NCBI RefSeq assembly: GCF_003931915.1 | Contig: NZ_RSAA01000001.1 | Coordinates: 1-64,000, forward strand | DNA from: Saccharopolyspora rhizosphaerae | Lineage (GTDB): Bacteria; Actinomycetota; Actinomycetes; Mycobacteriales; Pseudonocardiaceae | Direction: 5' to 3' | Length of the DNA: 64,000 nt | Shown: one piece after another, positions 1 to 8,242 of the stretch | Numbering within the stretch: the first letter of the stretch is position 1 | How the letters are laid out: every line of letters starts with the position of its first letter | Made by a program: the position numbers and the translations under genes | Notes under the pieces: model-generated | The model's database searches: none | What the model saw: the letters and a program-made list of their open reading frames with translations, nothing else | Told to the model about the DNA's origin: nothing

Positions 1-1
1 G

Positions 2-94
2 GGTGTGAAGCTGACCAAGCTGACCAAGGCCCAGGCCGAGTACATCGGCGTCGACGTCGACGGCCCCTACAAGCCCGAGCACTACCGCTACTGA
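2..94 (+). CDS. ahcY: Adenosylhomocysteinase, C-terminal end only
   Basis: The window opens inside a gene whose last 30 codons read in frame 2 and end in KPEHYRY followed by TGA. This is the characteristic C-terminus of S-adenosylhomocysteine hydrolase, where the final Lys and Tyr help hold the NAD cofactor of the neighbouring subunit. The enzyme splits S-adenosylhomocysteine into adenosine and homocysteine in the cytosolic methyl cycle. The rest of the gene lies outside the window. A strong hairpin follows directly. Identification rests on a short but highly conserved tail. Confidence 0.85.
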   Translation, partial: GVKLTKLTKAQAEYIGVDVDGPYKPEHYRY

Positions 95-98
95 GCAA

Positions 99-150
99 CC
101 AGCCGTGGGTCTCCCGGTCCTCCCACCACTCCCGGGAGGCTCACGGCTGG
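99..150. terminator. Hairpin terminator shared by convergent genes
   Basis: CCAGCCGTG (99-107) pairs with CACGGCTGG (142-150), and inside it CTCCCGG (111-117) pairs with CCGGGAG (132-138). The right arm overlaps the stop codon of the minus-strand gene at 141. The structure can therefore end transcripts from both ahcY and the convergent gene. No U-tract is visible, as is usual in actinobacteria. Confidence 0.7.
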
Positions 151-707
151 CCGTGTCCCGCGCAGGCGTAGCGGTGGAACGTCATGCCGTTGTCACAACG
201 CCTGTGCTCGACGAGGTTCAGCGGCACCCGGACCTCCGGCGGGAAGATCCGGGTGCCGCCGCCCACCCGCACCGGGGCGGTGTAGACCTGCACCTCGTCG
301 ACCAGTCCCGCCTCCAGCGCCTGACCGGCCAGCACCACGACCCACCAGCAGGTCGGCCGCGCAGGAGTCCTTGAGGCCGCGCACCACGTCGGGGTCGAAG
401 TCGCGCACCAGCCGCGTCCGGGCGGTGGAAACCCCGGCCGAGGTCCGGGAGAACACGACCTTCTCGGCTCGCCGCCACAGGTGCGCGAACTCCTCCACCA
501 ACGGTCCTTCGGCCGTGAAATCGCCTGTCTCCCAAGCGACATCTCCTCGTGCGTCCGCCTGCCGCACAGGTAGGTGCCTGCGTCGCGTTCGCGGTCGGTG
601 ATGAACGCGAACACCTCGTCGCTGGGAACCGCCCAGTCGTAGCGACCGTCGGCGTCGTTGAGAGAGCCGTCGAGCGAACCGATCGCGGAGTGGATCAACT
701 TCGCCAC
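141..707 (-). pseudogene. RibD C-terminal / dihydrofolate reductase-like protein, double frameshift
   Basis: The protein belongs to the RibD_C (deaminase-reductase) family of NADPH-dependent reductases. The N-terminus (VAKLIHSAIGSLDGSLND) and C-terminus (LVDEVQVYTAPVRVGGGTRIF) are in one frame. The middle part (WETGDF, EKVVFSRT, RTRLVRDFDPDVVRGLK) is in another. A missing base near 535 and an extra base near 345 explain the switch, so the two shifts compensate. GTG at 707 is preferred over GTG at 713 because GAGGAG lies six bases upstream of it. As read, the central catalytic and cofactor region is lost. A sequencing error or two old mutations are both possible. Exact substrate unknown; family members are often annotated only as dihydrofolate reductase-like. 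Confidence 0.75.
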
Positions 708-740
708 GCGCACCTCCTCGTGCTTCAGATGTGTGGCGGA

Positions 741-920
741 GTTGCTCTGCTGGGCGGTTCGGGTGGCAGGACCTGAGCGGCTCCGTGCGCCGCTCCTGGA
801 GCATGTCTGTGCAGGCGGCTCGCGGTGTACTCGCCACGACGCCGCTCAGAAGCGTCGGCGGTGCGAGCTGAGTCCCGCACCTGACGAAGCGGCTGCCGCC
901 GCGAGCCGCCTCGAGCACGA
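741..920 (+). repeat. Dispersed intergenic repeat, copy A
   Basis: Copy of the window's main intergenic repeat, starting GTTGCTCTGCTGGGCGG and running through CCTGAGCGGCTCCGTG, GCCGCTCAGAA and GAGCTGAGTCCCGCACCTG. The CTGAGCGGC segment (from about 772) can pair with GCCGCTCAG (about 844-852), so the RNA would fold into a long interrupted stem. It fills the gap between the RibD-like gene and the stop codon of the Acg-type gene, but it points toward that stop, unlike most other copies. Confidence 0.75.
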
Positions 921-932
921 CGGTGCCATGCC

Positions 933-1916
933 CTACTGCAACAGCAGGTCTGCTGGTTCTCTGCGCGGTGTTCGCGGGGTGGGGGAGCCGTAGCCGAAGC
1001 GCAGCACTGCTTGCGGTTGCAGCGATCCGCCGAGCATGCGGCGCAGGTCCTCGCGGGTCTGGGGGACTTCCGGGACTTGGGAGAGCAAGGAGGACTGCAG
1101 GCCGCGGGAGCAGGCGGTCAGCAGCACCCGTTGCAGGGCTTGGCCCGCGCGCACGTCGTCCGCGCGGCTGTCGTGGTACGAGCACAGCACCGCCAGCAGC
1201 GGTTCGCGCTCGAAGTCCTTGCCCGCCACCCGTTGCGGTGCTGTGCCGCCCGAGAAGTCCCGCACCACCCACAGGTCCTGCGGCTCCGGCTGCGGTCCGG
1301 CCGCGGCGGCCGGCACTCCTTCGTGGACCTCGCGAGGACGACCGGTCCAGCGCTCCAGCTCGACCCGGAAGCGCTCGTCGGCGAGCTGGAGGCGGTGCGC
1401 CCGGTGCACCAGCTCGGAGAACTGGTCCAGTTCGCCGCGGGTCAGCAGGTGCAACCACCCCTGCTCCCACTGCGCGGCGCTGCCCAGCGCGTGCCGGTCC
1501 GCGCTCGGCACCTGCCGCTCCTCGTACGGGCGGCGGTTGTTGCGGCGGCGCGGAATCGCCTCGTAGAGCGCACGTTCGCCCGGGGGCTGGGTGGTCTTGC
1601 CGCCGCTGCGCACCTCGGCGAGCACGGTCGGTGCGCCCATCTGCGACGGCGGGTCCACGATCGGGCGCACCCCGACGTGCTCCAGCGCGAGCCGCAGGTT
1701 CAGCAGGGCCGCGCCGCAGGCCAAGCGGAGCTCGCGGTCGTCGGGGTCGGTGGCGGGCAGCCGGCGCTGCGGGTCGGCGTGCACCTCGATGACGTGATCG
1801 GCGAGCCGGAACCGCCACGGCTGCCGGTTGTGCAGCGAGGGCGCGAGCCCGGCGCAGCGGATCACGTGTTCGGTCTGCTCGGCGGACAAGCCCAACGCCG
1901 TCGGAAAGGAAGTCAT
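933..1916 (-). CDS. Acg-family nitroreductase-like flavoprotein
   Basis: A 327-residue protein matching the Acg family of FMN-binding nitroreductase-like proteins (mycobacterial Rv2032 type). The N-terminal APSLHNRQPWRF motif (residues 25-36) is the family signature around the flavin. The protein ends in the typical LRFGYG...TPR segment. Mycobacterial members belong to the dormancy regulon and are thought to bind FMN without being ordinary nitroreductases; the physiological role is unclear. ATG 1916 is chosen because a GAGGGG ribosome site precedes it; an upstream ATG at 1946 lacks one. The gene stands alone, divided from its neighbours by repeat copy A and by the LacI gene's stop. Confidence 0.85.
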   Translation of the reverse strand: MTSFPTALGLSAEQTEHVIRCAGLAPSLHNRQPWRFRLADHVIEVHADPQRRLPATDPDDRELRLACGAALLNLRLALEHVGVRPIVDPPSQMGAPTVLAEVRSGGKTTQPPGERALYEAIPRRRNNRRPYEERQVPSADRHALGSAAQWEQGWLHLLTRGELDQFSELVHRAHRLQLADERFRVELERWTGRPREVHEGVPAAAAGPQPEPQDLWVVRDFSGGTAPQRVAGKDFEREPLLAVLCSYHDSRADDVRAGQALQRVLLTACSRGLQSSLLSQVPEVPQTREDLRRMLGGSLQPQAVLRFGYGSPTPRTPRREPADLLLQ

Positions 1917-1973
1917 CGCCAGCCCCTCGACGTTCTGGCCGCACAACGCCGTCCGAGTCTGGCAGAGGCCCGG

Positions 1974-2975
1974 CTAGACCGCCGGACGTGCGGTGCGCGC
2001 GGTCGACCCACGCACCACGAGTTCACTGGAGAAGCACTCCTTGCGCGGGGGCAGGCCCCGGTCGCCGATGCGCTCCAGCAGCAGCCGCACCGAGGCGCGC
2101 GCCATCTCCGCGATGGGCTGGCGGACGGTGGTGACGTCGTAGGAGTCCCAGGCGGTGAGCGCGATGTCGTCGTAGCCCACCACCCACACGTCCTCCGGCA
2201 CGCGCCGTCCCAGCGAGACCGCGCCGTCCACCGCGCCCAGGGCGGTGAGGTCGTTGGCGCAGAACACCGCCGTCGGCGGGCTCTCGAGCTCGAGCAGGCG
2301 GCGCATCGCCGAGCGCGCGACGTCGTGGGCGAAGCCCCCGGGCGAGGTCAGCTCGTCGGCCAGCGGGTGCCCGAGCTCGGCGAGGCGCTCGCGGAAGCCC
2401 TGCTCCCGGTGACGTGCGGTGCTGGGCAGTTCCGGGCCGCTCACGAACCCGATGCGGGTGTGGCCCGCGGTGACCAGGTACTCGGCCACCGCGCGACCGC
2501 CCGCGGCGTTGTCGGTGGTGACCTGGTCGCAGTCGAGCTCGTCGAGACCGCGGTGCAGCAGCACGATCGGGTCCGCGCGTTCGACGGCGTCGGTGAGCTG
2601 CGGGGTCGCCTCGGTGACGGTCGTGAAGATCAAGCCGTCGACGGTGCCCTCGTCGAGCGATTCGAGCGCACCGGAGCCGTCCGGCCCGTTCCACAGCACC
2701 ATGCGCTGGTCCGCGGCGTCGAGAGCCTCGGTGACGGCTTCGAGCAGCTGCGGGTAGAAGGGGTTGGTGATGTCGGCGACGACGACACCGACCGTGGAGG
2801 TGCGGCGGGTGCGCATCGTGCGCGCGGCGGCGTGCGGCCGGTAGCCGGCCTCGCGCATCGCGGCCAGCACGCGTGCCCGGGTCTGCGGGGCGACCTTGCC
2901 GCTGTCCTGGAGGACGCGGGACACCGTCATCTGGGACACGCCGGCCAGCCGTGCCACGTCCCGGCTGGTGACCAC
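1974..2975 (-). CDS. LacI-family transcriptional repressor
   Basis: 333 residues with the LacI layout: an N-terminal helix-turn-helix (residues 3-48, SRDVARLAGVSQMTVSRVL) with hinge helix, then a periplasmic-binding-protein-like effector domain (about 60-330). The GTG start at 2975 follows GGAGGTG. It is divergent from the HpsN-like/MHS operon, and the gap between them holds two near-identical palindromes. It most likely represses that operon, and perhaps itself, until the operon's substrate or a metabolite binds. The effector cannot be read from the sequence. Confidence 0.93.
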   Translation of the reverse strand: MVTSRDVARLAGVSQMTVSRVLQDSGKVAPQTRARVLAAMREAGYRPHAAARTMRTRRTSTVGVVVADITNPFYPQLLEAVTEALDAADQRMVLWNGPDGSGALESLDEGTVDGLIFTTVTEATPQLTDAVERADPIVLLHRGLDELDCDQVTTDNAAGGRAVAEYLVTAGHTRIGFVSGPELPSTARHREQGFRERLAELGHPLADELTSPGGFAHDVARSAMRRLLELESPPTAVFCANDLTALGAVDGAVSLGRRVPEDVWVVGYDDIALTAWDSYDVTTVRQPIAEMARASVRLLLERIGDRGLPPRKECFSSELVVRGSTARTARPAV

Positions 2976-3020
2976 CGGGCACCTCCTTCGTCACTGCATC
3001 GAGGAAGGCCATCTTACGGG

Positions 3021-3066
3021 GTTTACGTAAACATCCGCGCGCCCTAGGGTGCATGTGTACGTAAAC
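3021..3066. promoter_or_regulatory. Two LacI-type operators flanking a promoter
   Basis: GTTTACGTAAAC (3021-3032, perfect palindrome) and GTGTACGTAAAC (3055-3066) are both followed by ATCCG. Their centres are 34 bp apart, about three helical turns, so two dimers would bind the same face. A sigma-A-like promoter fits between them: TTTACG at 3022-3027 (-35) and TAGGGT at 3045-3050 (-10), 17 bp apart. The first operator then covers the -35 box and the second the start region. Binding by the divergent LacI protein is an inference. Confidence 0.75.
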
Positions 3067-3081
3067 ATCCGGGAGGGTTCC

Positions 3082-4401
3082 ATGACGTACGCGCTGAAGC
3101 GGGCCGCGCAGAGCTCGGCAGCCACCACGACCTCGCTGCCCGACGTGCAGGAGAAGGTCGCCGCGATCATCGCCGACATCCGGGAGCGCGGTGACGCAGC
3201 CGTCCGGGAGCACTCGGCCAGGTTCGACCGGTGGGAGCCGGAGTCGTTCCGCCTCACCGAGTCCCAGATCGACGAGGTCATGGCGCGGGTGCCCGAGCAG
3301 GTCATCGCCGACATCGAGTTCGTCCAGCAGCAGGTCCGCGGTTTCGCCGAGAAGCAGCTGGAATCCATGCGCGAGATCGAGGTCGAGACGCTGCCGGGCG
3401 TCCACCTCGGCCAGAAGCACATCCCGGTCTCGGCTGCCGGTGCCTACGTGCCGGGCGGGCGCTACCCGCTGCTGGCCTCGGCGCACATGACGATCCTGAC
3501 CGCCAAGGCCGCCGGTGTGCCGCGCGTGATCGCCTGCACCCCGCCGATCCGCGGCGAAGTCCCGGACGCCACGGTCGCGGCCATGCACCTCGCGGGCGCC
3601 GACGAGATCTACCTGCTGGGCGGGGTCCAGGCGGTGGTGAGCATGGCGCTGGGGACCGAGACGATCGAGCCGGTCGACATGCTCGCCGGGCCCGGCAACG
3701 CCTTCGTCGCCGAGGCCAAGCGGCAGCTCTACGGCGAGATCGGCATCGACCTGTTCGCCGGACCCACCGAAGTCCTGGTCGTCGCCGACGAGTCCGCCGA
3801 CCCGTTCGTGGTCGCCGTCGACCTGCTCAGCCAGGCCGAGCACGGTCCCGACTCGCCGGCCGTGCTGATCACCACCTCCGAAGCCCTCGGGCGTGCGGTC
3901 ATCGAGCACGTCGAGGCGTTGCTGCCGGGCATGCCCACCCGCGACAACGCCGAACCCGCCTGGCGCGACCACGGCGAGGTGCACGTCGTGGCCGACCTCG
4001 ACGAGGCCTACCGGCTCGCCGACACCTACGCCAGCGAGCACGTGCAGATCCTCACCGAGCAGCCGCGCGAGGCCCTGGACAAGATGCGCAACTACGGCGC
4101 GCTGTTCCTGGGGGAGGGGACCTGCGTCTCCTACGGCGACAAGGTGATCGGCACCAACCACGTGCTGCCCACCCGCGGCGCCGCCCGCTACACCGGCGGT
4201 CTGTGGGTCGGCAAGTACCTCAAGACCGTGACCTACCAGGAGGTCACCGACCCGGCTTCCAGCGCTCAGCTCGGTGAGATCTGCGGCCGGGCCGCCCGCG
4301 TCGAGCTCTTCGAAGGCCACGCCCGCTCCGGGGACGTCCGCGCGGCCAAGCACGGCGACGCCGAGCTCCCCTGGGTCCCCGACGCTCTCGCCCGCCCCTG
4401 A
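3082..4401 (+). CDS. Histidinol dehydrogenase-family enzyme, HpsN (sulfopropanediol dehydrogenase)-like
   Basis: 439 residues of the histidinol dehydrogenase superfamily. It keeps the zinc-binding SQAEHG motif, the SEHVQI catalytic pair and the AGPGNAFV loop. The segment LPGVHLGQKHIPV and the neighbouring MHS transporter resemble HpsN, which oxidises (R)-2,3-dihydroxypropane-1-sulfonate to sulfolactate with NAD, rather than biosynthetic HisD, which sits in his operons. ATG 3082 with GGGAGGG upstream is the start; an earlier in-frame ATG (3049) lies inside the operator region. First gene of a LacI-controlled operon, 27 bp before the transporter. No sulfolactate-cleaving enzyme is nearby, so the substrate could be another polyol. 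Confidence 0.8.
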   Translation: MTYALKRAAQSSAATTTSLPDVQEKVAAIIADIRERGDAAVREHSARFDRWEPESFRLTESQIDEVMARVPEQVIADIEFVQQQVRGFAEKQLESMREIEVETLPGVHLGQKHIPVSAAGAYVPGGRYPLLASAHMTILTAKAAGVPRVIACTPPIRGEVPDATVAAMHLAGADEIYLLGGVQAVVSMALGTETIEPVDMLAGPGNAFVAEAKRQLYGEIGIDLFAGPTEVLVVADESADPFVVAVDLLSQAEHGPDSPAVLITTSEALGRAVIEHVEALLPGMPTRDNAEPAWRDHGEVHVVADLDEAYRLADTYASEHVQILTEQPREALDKMRNYGALFLGEGTCVSYGDKVIGTNHVLPTRGAARYTGGLWVGKYLKTVTYQEVTDPASSAQLGEICGRAARVELFEGHARSGDVRAAKHGDAELPWVPDALARP

Positions 4402-4428
4402 TCGCGACACCGAAAGGCACACCCGCAC

Positions 4429-5733
4429 ATGTCGGTCAACGCAATGACGCGTGCCCCGAGCGCGTCCGCGTCGCGGACGCTGACCTCCAGCACCATCGGC
4501 AGCGTCATCGAGTGGTACGACTTCACCATCTACGGCACCGCTGCGGCGCTGATCTTCAACCGGCTGTTCTTCACCGACCTCTCCCCGGCGGCGGGGACGC
4601 TGGCTGCTTTCGGCACCTTCGCCGCGGGCTTCATCGCCCGCCCGCTGGGCGGGTTCGTCGCCGGGCACTACGGTGACCGGCTCGGCCGCAAGGCCACGCT
4701 GGTGATGACGCTGACGCTGATGGGTGCCGCCACGACGCTGATCGGACTGCTGCCCACCTACCAGCAGATCGGCATCGCGGCGCCCGCGCTGCTGGTGCTG
4801 CTGCGGCTGGTGCAGGGCTTCGCCGTCGGCGGCGAGTGGGGCGGCGCGGTCCTGATGGCGGTCGAACACGCGCCGGACGACAGGAGAGGCCGCTACGGCG
4901 CCTGGCCGCAAACAGGCGTCTCCGCCGGTCTGCTGCTGGGAACCGGTGCGTTCAGCATCGTCTCGATGCTGCCGGAGCAGCAGCTCGACGCGTGGGGGTG
5001 GCGGATCCCGTTCCTGCTCAGCGTCGTGCTGGCGCTGGTCGGGCTCTACATCCGCTTCCGCATCAGCGAGCCCGATTCCTTCGTCGCGGCGAAGGAGGAC
5101 CGGCCCGCCAAGCGGCCGCTGGTGGAGGTGTTGCGCACCCACCCGCGGGAACTCCTCGTCGCCGTGGGCGTCCGCTTCGCCGAAGGCGGGAACTACTACG
5201 TGTTCACCGTCTTCATCCTGACCTACATCACGCAGTACCTGGAGCTGCCGAAGCAGGCCGGGCTGACCGGCGTGATGCTGGCCGCGGCCGTCAACATCGT
5301 CGCCCTGCCGGTGTGGGGCGCGCTGTCGGACCGCATCGGGCGCAAACCCGTGTTCATCGGCGGCGCTGTGTTCATGGCCCTCTACGCGTGGCCGTTCTTC
5401 TGGTTGGTCGACACCCGGTCACCGGCGCTCATCGCGCTGGCCCTGGTGATCGCCCTGGCGATCCCGCACGCGGCGGTGTTCGCCCCGATCGCGGCCTTCT
5501 ACGTGGAGCTGTTCGAACCGCAGCTGCGCTACAGCGGGCTGTCGATCGGCTACCAGATGGGCAGCGTCCTGCTGGGCGGCTTCACCCCGCTGCTGGCGAC
5601 GAGCCTCCTCCTCTGGTCGGGCGGTGCGTCGTGGAGCGTGGCGCTGCTCGTCGCGGCGGGAGCTCTCATCGCGGCGGCGACGATGACCGCGGCTCCGGAA
5701 ACCGTGCGGAGGTCGCTCCACCTCCGCTCCTGA
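4429..5733 (+). CDS. MHS-family MFS transporter
   Basis: 434 residues with about twelve membrane segments and signatures of the metabolite:H+ symporter family (ProP, ShiA, KgtP): the N-terminal GSVIEWYDFTIYGTAAAL segment, the loop GDRLGRKATLV and RLVQGFAVGGEWGGA. Members import small anions and zwitterions with protons. It is the second gene of the LacI-regulated operon, so it probably brings in the substrate of the HpsN-like dehydrogenase, possibly dihydroxypropanesulfonate. GAAAGG upstream of ATG 4429 serves as ribosome site. A strong terminator follows. Confidence 0.9.
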   Translation: MSVNAMTRAPSASASRTLTSSTIGSVIEWYDFTIYGTAAALIFNRLFFTDLSPAAGTLAAFGTFAAGFIARPLGGFVAGHYGDRLGRKATLVMTLTLMGAATTLIGLLPTYQQIGIAAPALLVLLRLVQGFAVGGEWGGAVLMAVEHAPDDRRGRYGAWPQTGVSAGLLLGTGAFSIVSMLPEQQLDAWGWRIPFLLSVVLALVGLYIRFRISEPDSFVAAKEDRPAKRPLVEVLRTHPRELLVAVGVRFAEGGNYYVFTVFILTYITQYLELPKQAGLTGVMLAAAVNIVALPVWGALSDRIGRKPVFIGGAVFMALYAWPFFWLVDTRSPALIALALVIALAIPHAAVFAPIAAFYVELFEPQLRYSGLSIGYQMGSVLLGGFTPLLATSLLLWSGGASWSVALLVAAGALIAAATMTAAPETVRRSLHLRS

Positions 5734-5742
5734 AGGTCCGGC

Positions 5743-5787
5743 ACGCACCCCGGTGGGTCCTGCGACTCACCGGGGTGCGTCCTCTTT
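5743..5787 (+). terminator. Rho-independent terminator of the HpsN-like/MHS operon
   Basis: ACGCACCCCGGTG (5743-5755) pairs perfectly with CACCGGGGTGCGT (5768-5780) around a 12-base loop and is followed by CCTCTTTTGT. This is the only hairpin in the window with a real T-run. Confidence 0.92.
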
Positions 5788-6026
5788 TGTCCACTGTGGA
5801 CGAGTGTGCGAGTTCGCGCCTTTTCCGGGGGTGATGAGGCGGACGGGGTGACGGGCACGCGGCGTGAGGGCTGCACGGCCCAGCGTGAATGGGCCGGCTC
5901 GGGCCTTGATCTCACGTCCTCCTCCGTGCAAGCTGGGTCGCGCGAACGGGCGGTCGGGGGCTCGGCGGAAGGCCGGGTATGCGTCCGAGAGGAATGGTGC
6001 GGACGCCCTGTGGAGGCCGGAAGAAC

Positions 6027-6956
6027 ATGCTGACCCCTGATGATGTGCGCAATGTCGTCTTCGGCAGGGCCTGGCGCAAGGAGCGCGGGTACGACGAGGC
6101 CGAGGTGGACCACTTCCTCGGGCGGGTCGAAGCGACGCTGCGCGGCAAGCCGCTGGTGACCGCCCGCGACGTGCTGACGACGAAGTTCAGCCCGCGCAGG
6201 CGTGGCGGCCGGGCCTACAAGAAGGTCCAGGTGGACGAGTTCCTGGACAAGGTCGCGCTGACGCTGATGAAGCGCGAGGTGCTCGCCGAGCAGGAGCGCA
6301 AGTCGCGCCAGGCCGAGGAGGTCCCGCGCGTGCCGGACGAGGTCCACGCGAAGCCGGAGGAGACCGCGAGCACGCCGCTGCCGAAGCGCCCTCCGCGCCA
6401 GCCTGCGCAGACCGCCCACCCGCAGCCTGCGCCCGAGGTGGTGCAGGCGGAGCAGTTCCGCGGGTTGCAGCCGGCCACCTCGCAGAGCACGGCGCTGGAC
6501 AAGGCCGAGGTCGACGCGTTCATGGACCGGGTCCAGGCGACCCTCCGGGGCATGGACGACCTCACGCCCAACGACGTGCTCAACGCCGAGTTCAACCCTC
6601 CTGCACCGGGCATGCCCGGTTACGACGAGGCGGGCGTGCTGGCCTTCCTGGTGATGGTGTCCTCCAGCATCCGCAACATCACCCGCAGCACCGGCACCCA
6701 GATGCGCCCGGTGACCGACACCGGCACGCAGATGCGCCCCCTCACTGACACCGGCACGCAGATGCGCCCCCTCGCCGACACGGGGACCCAGCTGCCGCCG
6801 GTGACGAGCACGGGGACCGGGATGCGCCCGGTGAGCACCGGGGCGAACATGCCGCCGGTAGCCGCGCAGACCGGGGCGTTCCCCGCCCGCGCCGGTGATG
6901 ACCGCCGGCAGCGGCAGCACCTGGTGCCCGGTCGCGGCCGCCTCCCGCGGCGCTGA
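6027..6956 (+). CDS. Multi-module DivIVA-domain protein with C-terminal decapeptide repeats
   Basis: 309 residues. Short DivIVA modules recur: PDDVRNVVFGRAWRKERGYDEAEVDHFL near the start, ARDVLTTKFSP...YKKVQVDEFLDKV around 50-85, and DKAEVDAFMDRVQATLRGM...NDVLNAEF...GYDEAGVLAFL around 160-210. Proline-rich linkers separate them, and residues about 222-271 are five copies of a TGTQMRPVTD-like decapeptide. Such proteins lack the long coiled coil of true DivIVA/Wag31 and may interact with cell-pole or envelope machinery; the role is unknown. ATG 6027 with GGAGG ten bases upstream is the start. It appears to be a single-gene unit. Confidence 0.8.
   Translation: MLTPDDVRNVVFGRAWRKERGYDEAEVDHFLGRVEATLRGKPLVTARDVLTTKFSPRRRGGRAYKKVQVDEFLDKVALTLMKREVLAEQERKSRQAEEVPRVPDEVHAKPEETASTPLPKRPPRQPAQTAHPQPAPEVVQAEQFRGLQPATSQSTALDKAEVDAFMDRVQATLRGMDDLTPNDVLNAEFNPPAPGMPGYDEAGVLAFLVMVSSSIRNITRSTGTQMRPVTDTGTQMRPLTDTGTQMRPLADTGTQLPPVTSTGTGMRPVSTGANMPPVAAQTGAFPARAGDDRRQRQHLVPGRGRLPRR
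6691..6840 (+). repeat. Five 30-bp in-frame tandem repeats
   Basis: Units begin at 6691, 6721, 6751, 6781 and 6811, each 30 bp and each encoding a decapeptide close to TGTQMRPVTD. Units two and three are almost identical and the later ones diverge. The array is inside the DivIVA-repeat gene and likely forms a flexible, length-variable tail. Confidence 0.9.
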
Positions 6957-6997
6957 ACCAGGCCGTGCGCTGCCCGCTCGTGCGGTAGCGTCGCGCT

Positions 6998-7615
6998 GTG
7001 GAGCGCTCGGAGAAGCTGCGGCGGTACTGGGACAAGTCGGCGTCCTCCTACGACGGCGTCATGGCACGCTTCGACCGCTACCTGGCCGGGGACAGCCGGC
7101 AGTGGGTGTGCACCCGCGCCACCGGCGAGGTGCTCGAGGTCGCCGTGGGGACCGGGCTCAACCTGCCGCTCTACCCGGAGGGCACGCACTTGAGCGCCGT
7201 CGAGTGGAGCCCCGGCATGCTCGCGCTCGCGCAGCGGCGTCGCGCCGAGCTCGGCATCGAAGCCGACCTCCGGGAGGCCGACGCGCGGGAGCTGCCGTTC
7301 GCCGACGGCACGTTCGACACCGTGGTGTGCACCTTCTCGCTGTGCGCGATCCCCGACCACGAGCGGGCGATCGCCGAGATGCACCGCGTGCTGCGGCCCG
7401 GTGGTCTGCTGCTGCTCGCCGACCACGTCGTCAGCACCGCGTGGCCGGTCCGCCTGCTGCAGCGGGTGGCGGAGCTGGTGACGGTGCCGATGGGCGGCGA
7501 GCACTTCCGCCGCCGCCCATCCAGGCACCTCGCCGGGGCCGGCTTCGAGGTGATCGAGTCCGAGCGCTTCAGGCTCGGGCTCGTCGAACGTCTTGCGGCC
7601 CGCAAGCGCTCCTGA
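6998..7615 (+). CDS. Class I SAM-dependent methyltransferase
   Basis: 205 residues with a Rossmann-type methyltransferase fold. Motif I is VLEVAVGTGLN (residues 45-55), followed by an acidic AVEWSPGML loop, the LREADARELPF segment, DTVVCTFSLCAI (motif II) and the post-motif HRVLRPGGLLLLADH. These match the Methyltransf_11 group, close to phosphatidylethanolamine/UbiE-like enzymes. Substrate not identifiable. GTG 6998 is the only sensible start; no clear ribosome site precedes it. It ends one base before the stop of the convergent PfpI-like gene. Confidence 0.85.
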   Translation: MERSEKLRRYWDKSASSYDGVMARFDRYLAGDSRQWVCTRATGEVLEVAVGTGLNLPLYPEGTHLSAVEWSPGMLALAQRRRAELGIEADLREADARELPFADGTFDTVVCTFSLCAIPDHERAIAEMHRVLRPGGLLLLADHVVSTAWPVRLLQRVAELVTVPMGGEHFRRRPSRHLAGAGFEVIESERFRLGLVERLAARKRS

Positions 7616-7616
7616 C

Positions 7617-8162
7617 TCAGCTCGACGCGACCGCCTTGATCACCGCGTCCTGGAACGCGGGCAGGTCCTTCGGGTTCCGGCTGGTCACCAGATTGTCGTC
7701 GACGACGACCTCCTGATCGGTGACTTCGCCGCCCGCGTTGCGGATGTCGGTGCGGATGCTCGGGTAGGACGTCAACTGCCGTCCCTTCACCACGTCGGCC
7801 TCGACCAGTGTCCACGGGCCGTGGCAGATCGCGCCCACCGGTTTGCCGGCGGTGACGAAATCACGCACGAACGCCACGGCGGTGCCGTTGCTGCGCAGCT
7901 GGTCGGGGTTGATGGTGCCGCCGGGCAGCACCAGGCCGTCGTAGTCGCGCACCGAGACCTGCGTGACCTCCCGGTCAACGGGGAAGCGGTCGCCCTTGTC
8001 GATGTCGCCGTTCATCGCCTGGATCTCGCCGGAGTGCAGCGACACCACCTCGACCTGGCCGCCCGCCTGTTCGATCGCGTCGCGGGGGCCGGTCAGCTCG
8101 ACCTGCTCCACGCCGTCGGTCGCCAGGATCGCGACCTTGCGGCCGCTCAGTTCGTCAGCCAT
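7617..8162 (-). CDS. DJ-1/PfpI-family protein (YhbO/Gsp18-like)
   Basis: 181 residues of the DJ-1/PfpI superfamily, type-1 glutamine amidotransferase-like fold. The nucleophile elbow is AICHGPW with Cys113 and His114, and LVLPGGTINPDQLR supplies the conserved glycine turn. Members of this branch act in general stress, as proteases, glyoxalases or deglycases; the exact chemistry is disputed. AAGGAGG six bases before ATG 8162 fixes the start. It is downstream of the deaminase gene on the same strand, separated by 80 bp that includes a GGTACC-based inverted repeat (8180-8202). Confidence 0.88.
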   Translation of the reverse strand: MADELSGRKVAILATDGVEQVELTGPRDAIEQAGGQVEVVSLHSGEIQAMNGDIDKGDRFPVDREVTQVSVRDYDGLVLPGGTINPDQLRSNGTAVAFVRDFVTAGKPVGAICHGPWTLVEADVVKGRQLTSYPSIRTDIRNAGGEVTDQEVVVDDNLVTSRNPKDLPAFQDAVIKAVASS

Positions 8163-8242
8163 CGTTGAACCTCCTTCAAGGGTACCCGGTCGGGAGGTAC
8201 CCGTGGAGGGAGGTGCTCCAAACCCGTCCACTGGGGACGGTG

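Noticed and set aside
193-1944. 583-residue minus-strand frame spanning the RibD-like gene, repeat copy A and the Acg gene
   Set aside because: It is a GC-rich shadow frame that joins the middle part of the frameshifted RibD-like gene with antisense-frame noise; it is not one protein.
3082-4401. Histidine biosynthesis hisD
   Set aside because: No his genes adjoin it, it is under a LacI regulator with a transporter, and its motifs match the HpsN branch better.
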